Positions 1-5,265 of a stretch of 6,449 nucleotides of DNA are shown here, piece after piece. Each line of letters begins with the position of its first letter. The first letter of the stretch is position 1. This DNA is from JAHEEL01 sp034660035. Lineage in GTDB: Bacteria > Actinomycetota > Acidimicrobiia > Spongiisociales > UBA5794. The position numbers and the translations under genes are program-made. The stretch spans positions 1-6,449 of the forward strand of contig JAYEIJ010000209.1 in NCBI GenBank assembly GCA_034660035.1. The letters are read 5' to 3'. Below the pieces are notes generated by a model. The model did no database searches. It was given only the letters and a program-made list of their open reading frames with translations, and had not been told where the DNA came from.

Positions 1-53
1 GACGGCGAAGACCATCGCACATCTGTGGGTTTGGATGTTGGCTGTTCGCTGTT

Positions 54-173
54 TCAGCGGCGACGGATTGCCCAATAGACGATCACCGAGATAACGACAA
101 CGAGGAACAAAGCCCCGACAACATTCCAGAAGCTCCAGGGCTCAGCCACACGAACCAACGCAATACACGACAT
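54..173 (-). CDS. Possible 39-residue single-pass membrane micropeptide
   Basis: I do not recognise this gene. The minus-strand frame from an ATG at 173-171 to a TGA at 56-54 gives 39 residues. It starts MSCIALVRVAEPWSFWNVVG, continues with a strongly hydrophobic stretch rich in V, I, L and F (about residues 18-34), and ends YWAIRRR. One helix followed by an arginine cluster at the C-terminus is what a small membrane protein with its C-terminus inside would look like. The codons are ordinary for the window (ATC, GTC, GTG, CTC). Against it, no Shine-Dalgarno sequence precedes the ATG at the right distance. Alternative in-frame starts are GTG at 182-180 and GTG at 149-147, the latter beginning MAEPWSFW. 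A purine-rich GGGGGA lies further up, near 198-203. It is divergent from the plus-strand gene starting at 223. It could be a chance ORF, or the tail of a differently started gene. Confidence 0.35.
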   Translation of the reverse strand: MSCIALVRVAEPWSFWNVVGALFLVVVISVIVYWAIRRR

Positions 174-206
174 TCGTGCCACAATACCGTGACACGTTCC
201 CCCTTT

Positions 207-211
207 GGAAG
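207..211 (+). promoter_or_regulatory. Probable ribosome binding site selecting the ATG at 223
   Basis: GGAAG sits 11 nt before the ATG at 223. The upstream TTG at 205, which would add six residues, overlaps this purine tract and has only a C-rich stretch ahead of it. ATG 223 is therefore the better start. The spacing is a little long, so the call is moderate. Confidence 0.5.
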
Positions 212-222
212 ACTGCAACCGG

Positions 223-1086
223 ATGGATCAGGACAAACCCGAATTCGACGATCTCTTCGAACCATTCGAACTCGGAGAGACGCCACCACAATCAGAGACC
301 CCGCGCCGCCGACCACCGCCGCCGCCGGAGCCCGAAGCTGCGCCGCCCACAGCGCCAACGCATCCTGTGAGTTCCGACGTGCCGACCGTTCCGTGCCCGT
401 CGTGCGGAGTATCCAATCCGGACTACAACCGTCACTGCGAGCAATGTGGAGCCCGACTGAGTGAGGATCCCCTCCCCGTAGCCCCGGCCCCCACTCTCCG
501 TACCTCCCCCGGAGGTCGAGCTCTCGGCGTACTCGGTGCCGTCGTACTCTTCGTAGCTCTCGCTGCGCTGATCTTCAACGTTTTCCGAGGCGGTGGCGAA
601 GAAGCAGCGACCTCGACGACCACGACGAGCACCACGGTCCCAGTAGCCGCCGTCGAGTTGTTCCCGGCCACGGTTGAAGCGAGCTCATTCCTCAACGGGC
701 ACGACCCCGAGAATCTGATCGACGGTGATGCCGATACCGACTGGAACGACGACGGCGCCAGGGGCGTCGATGCGTGGGTGCGACTCTCGTTTTCGCAGCC
801 GGTACGGATCACCGAGATCGAACTTCAGAACCTCTTCGATGATGATCGTTTCAAGAAGAACTACAAGATCCAGGGTTACCTGATCACCACCAACGACCTG
901 TCGATCGAGATCTCGGGGCGGCTTGCCAACACGAACGATCCGCAACGGATACCGATCGCGAGCATCGGGACTACCGAACTGACGATCGAGGTGAAGAGCA
1001 CCTACCCTGCCGAACCGGCCGGCGATCGCCCACCGTTCAACGAACTAGCGCTCCAGTCGGTGAGAGTCTTCGGCAGCGAAGGTTGA
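223..1086 (+). CDS. Zinc-ribbon, single-TM protein with extracytoplasmic discoidin-like (NADase-type glycan-binding) domain
   Basis: The protein is 287 residues from ATG 223; a TTG at 205 would give 293. Numbering here is from ATG 223. An acidic N-terminus (MDQDKPEFDDLFEPFE) leads into a Pro-rich segment (about 30-47). Next is a zinc ribbon, CPSC at 58-61 and CEQC at 72-75, with all four cysteines present. One hydrophobic helix (about 97-121) is followed by a Thr/Ser spacer (about 130-138). The C-terminal domain (about 144-285) contains SSFLNGHDPENLIDGDADTDW and LSFSQPVRITEIELQN. This resembles the galactose-binding-like fold of discoidin or NADase-type glycan-binding domains, where the DG..TxW segment precedes a beta sandwich. 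The likely topology is zinc ribbon in the cytoplasm and beta domain outside, because the Thr-rich spacer follows the helix. The function is unknown; carbohydrate or cell-wall binding is inferred from fold resemblance only. It converges on the nup operon and shows no evident functional link to it. Confidence 0.85.
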   Translation: MDQDKPEFDDLFEPFELGETPPQSETPRRRPPPPPEPEAAPPTAPTHPVSSDVPTVPCPSCGVSNPDYNRHCEQCGARLSEDPLPVAPAPTLRTSPGGRALGVLGAVVLFVALAALIFNVFRGGGEEAATSTTTTSTTVPVAAVELFPATVEASSFLNGHDPENLIDGDADTDWNDDGARGVDAWVRLSFSQPVRITEIELQNLFDDDRFKKNYKIQGYLITTNDLSIEISGRLANTNDPQRIPIASIGTTELTIEVKSTYPAEPAGDRPPFNELALQSVRVFGSEG

Positions 1087-1113
1087 GCAGCCGCTTGCTG
1101 CGCAAGCGGCTGC
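1087..1113 (+). terminator. Perfect 12-bp hairpin abutting the stop codon of the plus-strand gene
   Basis: GCAGCCGCTTGC (1087-1098) and GCAAGCGGCTGC (1102-1113) are exact reverse complements with a 3-nt TGC loop. The stem begins at the first base after the TGA at 1084-1086. No U-rich tract follows (GTATTCCG). It is therefore either a U-poor terminator of the kind common in GC-rich actinobacteria, or an mRNA 3'-end stabiliser. Because it is palindromic it could also act on minus-strand read-through from the nup operon. Confidence 0.65.
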
Positions 1114-1233
1114 GTATTCCGTATCCCGTAGTGCGTGGTCGACTACGGGTGATGGTTCGTCGGCCTCGATGCCCACGATCCAAACGCGGTCCCGTGTTCC
1201 GCACTCGGTACGGACTACGGACTACGGAGTACG
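1113..1233. repeat. Imperfect inverted repeat built of CGTANNC heptamers between convergent genes
   Basis: Plus-strand positions 1113-1140 read as four degenerate heptamers: CGTATTC, CGTATCC, CGTAGTG and CGTGGTC. Positions 1209-1233 hold TACGGAC, TACGGAC, TACGGAG and TACG, the same motif in the opposite orientation. Pairing 1113-1132 with 1233-1214 gives 17 Watson-Crick pairs, one G-U pair and two mismatches over 20 positions, around an 81-nt spacer. A smaller internal hairpin, CCCGTAGT (1125-1132) with ACTACGGG (1142-1149), can compete with it. The right arm ends 6 nt beyond the nupQ stop, and the left arm touches the hairpin of the plus-strand gene. It may be a bidirectional terminator or one copy of a dispersed intergenic repeat; the sequence alone does not decide. 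Confidence 0.6.
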
Positions 1234-1239
1234 TGCTCC

Positions 1240-2532
1240 CTAGACCGCTTCACCCTTCCGGTATCTCAGGCCGTCGGCTGCGGGCATCCTCAGTCGCTGG
1301 GTTGCTAGGGAAAGGACCAGCAGCGTCACGAGGTACGGCAGCGCAGCAACAACCTGTGTCGGCACCGTGTCGGTTGCCAGGTACCAGCCGAGGAAGAACG
1401 CAGCGGCGACGCCCTGCACGATCGCAGCCGTCGTCTGCTTCTTGGCGATCGACCAGGCGGTGAGGGCGGCGAGTCCGATCGCAGCCACGAGGAGCAGCGC
1501 GTGGACGGCCGTTGCCTGACGAAGGCTCAGCGCGTCGGCGTAGCCGAAGACCGCCGACCCGGCCGCGACGCCGAACGGGTACCAGTTCCCGAAGATCAGA
1601 GAAGCGAGGCCGATGAAGCCTCGACCCGCTGTCATGCCCTCGCGATAGATGCCCGCCTGAACGACAACGAGGTACGCTCCGCCGAGACCGGCAAGGGCAC
1701 CTGAGATCACCACACCGTAGTACTTCATCTTGAGCACGGACACGCCGAGCGACTCGGCTGCGTACGGGTTCTCACCGCATGAGCGCAGCCGCAGACCCCA
1801 TGCAGTTCGCCAAAGCACCCACCACGTGAGCGGCACGATGAGCAGGGTCACCAGGGTCAGCCACGACATTCGCGTCGTGAAGCCGGCCAGAACACCCGAC
1901 ACGTCGCTGATGAAGAAGATGGCCTGCTCTTCGAGCCAGTTGAACGCGTCCGACAGCAGCGGCACGTCGAATGTCCCGATCGGGCTCTTGATCTTCGGCG
2001 ATTGAGTAGCTCCACCACCGGACTCGACGTCGTACACAGTCACCGACAAGAACCTCATTGCACCGCCAGCGAGAATGTTGATGGCAACGCCGGAGACGAT
2101 GTGATCGACTGCGAAGGTGACGGTGGCCACGGCGTGGATCAGACCGAACACCGCCCCACCGAGGAGACCGAACAGCACCCCGTACCATGGGCCGAAGGAC
2201 CAGCCGGCCCATGCGCCGAACCACGTACCGGCGATCATCATTCCTTCGAGGCCGATGTTGACGACGCCTGCACGCTCCGAGAACAAGCCGCCGAGACCGG
2301 CGAGCATGATCGGAATCGCAAGCCGGACTGCGGCCGCCCACGTGCCCGGAGAGGTCAACTCGGAAGTTCCGCTGATCGCCTGAACGATCGACAGCAGCAG
2401 CAGACCTCCGAGGGCTATCACTGTGTACCGGAGAGCGCGAGACTCGAGGAGAGACGGCTTGGCCTTCACATCGGGTTCGTACTCTGCGGTGTCCGGGAGA
2501 CTGGTGTTGGAATCATCGAGTCGGCCGGTCAT
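1240..2532 (-). CDS. nupQ: Nucleoside ABC transporter permease, NupQ-like (COG1079 family), long actinobacterial form
   Basis: This is the second transmembrane subunit of a guanosine/nucleoside importer in the inner membrane, paired with the NupP-like subunit. The 430 residues include family motifs: SERAGVVNIGLEGMM at about 85-99, VDHIVSGVAINILAGG at 142-157, and GRGFIGLASLIFGNWYPFG at 303-321. Hydrophobic segments lie near 36-54, 70-82, 115-138, 144-160, 225-241, 272-291, 305-333, 343-361, 367-385 and 396-411. Bacillus NupQ is about 320 residues. This one adds a hydrophilic N-terminal extension (about 35 residues before the first helix) and an extra hydrophobic block near 343-385, ending in a basic tail (LRYRKGEAV). 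The ATG at 2532-2530 overlaps the nupP TGA by 4 bp (ATGA) and has AGGAGG six to seven nt ahead of it, so the start is well supported. It is the last gene of the operon, with TAG at 1242-1240. The substrate is inferred from family. Confidence 0.93.
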   Translation of the reverse strand: MTGRLDDSNTSLPDTAEYEPDVKAKPSLLESRALRYTVIALGGLLLLSIVQAISGTSELTSPGTWAAAVRLAIPIMLAGLGGLFSERAGVVNIGLEGMMIAGTWFGAWAGWSFGPWYGVLFGLLGGAVFGLIHAVATVTFAVDHIVSGVAINILAGGAMRFLSVTVYDVESGGGATQSPKIKSPIGTFDVPLLSDAFNWLEEQAIFFISDVSGVLAGFTTRMSWLTLVTLLIVPLTWWVLWRTAWGLRLRSCGENPYAAESLGVSVLKMKYYGVVISGALAGLGGAYLVVVQAGIYREGMTAGRGFIGLASLIFGNWYPFGVAAGSAVFGYADALSLRQATAVHALLLVAAIGLAALTAWSIAKKQTTAAIVQGVAAAFFLGWYLATDTVPTQVVAALPYLVTLLVLSLATQRLRMPAADGLRYRKGEAV

Positions 2533-3647
2533 GCTGCCACCTCCTCTTCCAGGTCCAGTGACAGTGTCGCCTCGGCAGCCGCCTTGATCTCTCGCTTCTC
2601 GATCATGCGATTCACGACCTCATAGGCAATGACCACCGCGAGGACGACGACGCCCTGCATGATCTGGACAACCTCCTTGGGTGTGTCCTCGAGATCGAGG
2701 ATCAGCGCCGAACGCTCCATGAATCCGAAGAGCAACGCTCCGAGGGCCATCCCGACCGCGCTGTTGCGACCAAGCAGTGCCACCGCGATGCCGGTGAAAC
2801 CGAGACCCCTCGGGAAATCCTGAGTGTATGAATGGAGACTGCCGAAAACGGTCGACAGACCGACTAGGCCGGCAACGCCGCCGGAGATCAGCATCGTCGT
2901 GAACACCATCTTCTTGGGAGCGACACCGGCCATCCGGGCCGCGCCCGGGTTCATGCCGGATGCCCGGAGTTCGAAACCGAATCTCGTGCGCTTCACGAGC
3001 ATGTAGTAGAAGATCCCGACACCGACGGCAACCAACAGGAAGCCGTGCATCGAGATCCCCCGGGGTTCGGTGAAGCCGAGACTCGTGAACACCCAGTTCA
3101 AATCGGGGAACTGCGCAGATGCTGCAAACTCGGGCGTTCTCAGATTCAGCGCCTTCGGGTCGTCCCTGAACCAGTTCAGCAAGAAGTATGCGATGACGCT
3201 GAAGGCGATGAAGTTCAGCATGATCGTCGAGATGACCTCATGAACGCCACGCGTGACTTTCAGGAATCCGGCAATCCCGGACCAGATCGCCCCAATGAGG
3301 ATCGCTACCAGGATGATGATCGTGATATGAAGCGGCGACCACAGGCCGATGCTGCCGCCGACCCAACCGGCAAACAGGGCAGCGAGAAGGTACTGACCTT
3401 CGACACCGATGTTGAACAATCCCATCTGGAAACCGATCGCCACTGCAACGGCCGAGATGTACAGCGGGATGGCACGGTTGATCATCGACGCTATCGAGGT
3501 CGATGTCGTCCCGAAACTCCACATCGAACTGAACGCGTCGATCGGGTTTCGGCCGACGGCCCAGAGCGCGATCGAAGCCACAACCAGAGCGAACACGATT
3601 GCGGTAGCCGGTGCAAGAAGCGAGAAGAGCATCTTCTTCACATTCAC
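2529..3647 (-). CDS. nupP: Nucleoside ABC transporter permease, NupP-like (COG4603 family)
   Basis: This is the first membrane-spanning subunit of the importer; it forms the translocation path with the NupQ-like subunit. The 372 residues carry the BPD_transp_2-type motifs FNIGVEGQY at 78-86, GVHEVISTIMLN at 134-145 and GFTGIAVALLGRN at 283-295. Hydrophobic segments lie near 11-31, 59-75, 86-104, 108-128, 140-159, 202-218, 248-268, 285-308 and 325-345. The stretch RTRFGFELRASGMNPGAAR (220-238) matches the cytoplasmic loop that contacts the ATPase in this family. The C-terminal tail is charged (KREIKAAAEA, then LDLEEEVAA). The start is GTG at 3647-3645, overlapping the nupO TGA by 4 bp, with GGAGG 7 nt ahead. 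An internal ATG at codon 6 lacks comparable support. Length and motifs look intact. Specificity for nucleosides is inferred from family and operon. Confidence 0.94.
   Translation of the reverse strand: MNVKKMLFSLLAPATAIVFALVVASIALWAVGRNPIDAFSSMWSFGTTSTSIASMINRAIPLYISAVAVAIGFQMGLFNIGVEGQYLLAALFAGWVGGSIGLWSPLHITIIILVAILIGAIWSGIAGFLKVTRGVHEVISTIMLNFIAFSVIAYFLLNWFRDDPKALNLRTPEFAASAQFPDLNWVFTSLGFTEPRGISMHGFLLVAVGVGIFYYMLVKRTRFGFELRASGMNPGAARMAGVAPKKMVFTTMLISGGVAGLVGLSTVFGSLHSYTQDFPRGLGFTGIAVALLGRNSAVGMALGALLFGFMERSALILDLEDTPKEVVQIMQGVVVLAVVIAYEVVNRMIEKREIKAAAEATLSLDLEEEVAA
2539..2545 (-). promoter_or_regulatory. Strong Shine-Dalgarno for nupQ inside the nupP 3' end
   Basis: On the minus strand AGGAGGT (2545-2539) lies 6 nt before the nupQ ATG. 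It is formed by the Glu-Glu-Val codons near the end of nupP. Together with the ATGA overlap this points to translational coupling. Confidence 0.8.
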
Positions 3648-5173
3648 GATGCCACCTCCGCTCCGACGCCCGTCATGTATGAGCCGAGTTCGTCAGGTGT
3701 GACCGTCTGCGGATCGAGTTCCGCGACGATCCGTCCACTGAATATGACAAGCAGCCGATCTGAGAGCCCGATCAACTCCTCGAGATCTGCGCTGATCAGA
3801 AGCACGGCGAGTCCTTCCTTCCTTGCATCCCGCAGTTCGTCCCAGATAGCGGCCTGGGCGCCGACATCGATTCCCCGGGTCGGATGCGCTGCAATGAGCA
3901 CGTTCGGCTCGGCGATCATCTCCTTGCCGACGATCAACTTCTGCTGGTTGCCGCCGGACAACGCGATCGCCGCCACATCGGGACCGGGCGTCTTCACATC
4001 GAATCGATCGATGATCGCCGTCGTCCGTTCCCGCGCACCTTTCCGGTCGATCCAGGGTCCCTTGCTGAATGGGGCGACCGTTTGATGGCCGAGCATGGCG
4101 TTCTCCCACAGCGGAGACTGGAGCAGAAGCCCTTGCCGGTGTCGATCGGCAGGAATGATTCCGATCCCGTCCTTACGGCGGCGCTTCGTTGACCGGTCGG
4201 CGATGTCATCACCCTTGAATTCAATAGCGCCGCTCGAGATCACCTGGATACCCATGATCGCGTCGATCAACTCGGTCTGTCCGTTGCCCTCGACACCGGC
4301 GATACCGACGATCTCACCCTGATGGATGTCGAACGTGACATCATCGAGGATGGCCCTTCCGTCTTCGGAGAGAGCTTCGACACCGCGAATCGAGAGTTCG
4401 ACGACGTCGGTAACCGTCGACTCGGTTGTCTCTGCTGTCGGGAGTTCGGATCCGACCATCAGTTCCGCAAGTTGCTTCGCATCGACGTCGTCCGGGTTGA
4501 CCGTCGCCACGGTACGCCCGCCCCGCATCACGGTGATCGAATCAGCGATCGCCAGAACCTCGTCGAGGTGGTGCGAGATGAAGATGACCGACTCGCCTTC
4601 CTCCTTGAACTCTCGAAGGCTCTTGAATAGCTCATCAACTTCCTGGGGCACGAGGACGGCAGTCGGTTCATCGAGGATGAGGATCTTCGCACCCCGGTAG
4701 AGGACCTTCACGATCTCGGTGCGTTGCCGCGCACCAACCGTCAGTGTCTCGACGAGAGCATCCGGATCGATCTCCATGCCGTAGGTCGTCCCGATCTCGT
4801 TGATCCGGTCACGGCCTTCAGCGAAGTCGAGCTGTGGACCCTTCGTGGGCTCCGAACCCAGGACGATGTTCTCGAGCACCGTGAAGTTGTCTGCAAGCAT
4901 GAAGTGCTGGTGCACCATTCCGATTCCCTCGGCGATTGCTTCCTTCGGTGTCTTGAAGTGAACCTCATGGCCACGTACCCGGATCGTGCCTTCATCGGGA
5001 CTCTGCATCCCGTAGAGGATCTTCATCAGCGTCGACTTGCCGGCGCCGTTCTCTCCCACGATGGCGTGGATCGTGCCTGCACCGACCGCGAGTTCGACGT
5101 CTTCGTTGGCGATTACCCCGGGGAAAGTCTTGGTGATGCCTGTCAACTCGACCGCTAATGGTTCGTCTGCCAC
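3644..5173 (-). CDS. nupO: Nucleoside ABC transporter ATPase with two nucleotide-binding domains, NupO-like (COG3845 family)
   Basis: This 509-residue cytoplasmic ATPase powers the importer. It has two fused ABC domains. NBD1 (about 7-245) has Walker A GENGAGKST (40-48), Q-loop VHQHF (87-91), signature LTVGARQRTE (144-153), Walker B ILILDEPTAVL (164-174) and H-loop SHH (200-202). NBD2 (about 258-505) has a good signature, LSGGNQQK (405-412). Its Walker A lacks the lysine (GVEGNGQTE, 293-301), and its Walker B lacks the usual acidic pair (LIAAHPTRGID, 426-436). No H-loop histidine is present (LISADLEEL, 459-467). Loss of catalytic residues in the second half is usual for this family, leaving one competent and one degenerate site. 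The start is GTG at 5173-5171 with GAGGAG 7 nt upstream. It lies 92 nt downstream of the lipoprotein gene and overlaps nupP by 4 bp. Simple-sugar (RbsA-like) ATPases are the nearest alternative, but the partners are of nucleoside type. Confidence 0.94.
   Translation of the reverse strand: MADEPLAVELTGITKTFPGVIANEDVELAVGAGTIHAIVGENGAGKSTLMKILYGMQSPDEGTIRVRGHEVHFKTPKEAIAEGIGMVHQHFMLADNFTVLENIVLGSEPTKGPQLDFAEGRDRINEIGTTYGMEIDPDALVETLTVGARQRTEIVKVLYRGAKILILDEPTAVLVPQEVDELFKSLREFKEEGESVIFISHHLDEVLAIADSITVMRGGRTVATVNPDDVDAKQLAELMVGSELPTAETTESTVTDVVELSIRGVEALSEDGRAILDDVTFDIHQGEIVGIAGVEGNGQTELIDAIMGIQVISSGAIEFKGDDIADRSTKRRRKDGIGIIPADRHRQGLLLQSPLWENAMLGHQTVAPFSKGPWIDRKGARERTTAIIDRFDVKTPGPDVAAIALSGGNQQKLIVGKEMIAEPNVLIAAHPTRGIDVGAQAAIWDELRDARKEGLAVLLISADLEELIGLSDRLLVIFSGRIVAELDPQTVTPDELGSYMTGVGAEVAS
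3655..3659 (-). promoter_or_regulatory. Shine-Dalgarno for the GTG start of nupP, inside the nupO 3' end
   Basis: GGAGG on the minus strand (3659-3655) is 7 nt before the GTG at 3647. It overlaps the codons for the last residues of NupO (EVAS). It fixes the GTG start and suggests translational coupling. Confidence 0.8.
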
Positions 5174-5180
5174 CGGTCTG

Positions 5181-5186
5181 CTCCTC
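5181..5186 (-). promoter_or_regulatory. Shine-Dalgarno for the GTG start of nupO
   Basis: GAGGAG on the minus strand (5186-5181) precedes the GTG at 5173 by 7 nt and supports that non-ATG start. Confidence 0.75.
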
Positions 5187-5212
5187 GCGTCCGCGACTGT
5201 TCCCTCAATACG

Positions 5213-5242
5213 ATGGGCCCGAGGCTAGCGCCTCGGGCCCAT
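5213..5242 (-). terminator. Perfect 13-bp GC-rich hairpin between lipoprotein and ATPase genes
   Basis: ATGGGCCCGAGGC (5213-5225) and GCCTCGGGCCCAT (5230-5242) are exact reverse complements around a 4-nt loop. On the minus-strand transcript the stem starts 23 nt after the lipoprotein stop and ends 39 nt before the nupO start. No U-run follows (CGTATTGAGG). It is best read as an attenuating or partial terminator, or as a 3'-end stabiliser for the lipoprotein mRNA, lowering expression of the downstream ATPase and permeases. Such structures after the binding-protein gene are well known in ABC importer operons. Confidence 0.75.
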
Positions 5243-5265
5243 TCGTTTCTAATTGGACGTGGAGA

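Noticed and set aside
47..59. Short hairpin CGCTG-TTT-CAGCG near the left edge
   Set aside because: The stem is only 5 bp, overlaps the candidate micropeptide's stop, and has no U-tract. It is too weak to call a terminator.
293..304. Degenerate second ATPase half of NupO (from about residue 293) considered as a damaged gene
   Set aside because: The region meant is minus-strand coding near 3660-4300. Loss of the Walker A lysine, Walker B acidic pair and H-loop histidine in the second domain is a normal trait of this family, and the reading frame is intact.
83..358. Minus-strand open frame of 91 codons opposite the start of the zinc-ribbon gene
   Set aside because: It is antisense to a supported coding region and overlaps the micropeptide frame. 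Its Arg/Ser-rich composition looks like chance.
1083..1463. Plus-strand open frame of 126 codons across the intergenic repeat and the nupQ end
   Set aside because: Very Arg-rich and low in complexity, it starts with a TTG inside another gene's stop region and runs through repeats and antisense to nupQ. There is no ribosome binding site.
3045..4085. Long plus-strand open frame (346 codons) antisense to nupP and nupO
   Set aside because: It lies opposite two well-supported genes with strong family motifs. Its translation is Arg/Asp/Ser-rich with no recognisable domain, as expected of a shadow frame in GC-rich DNA.
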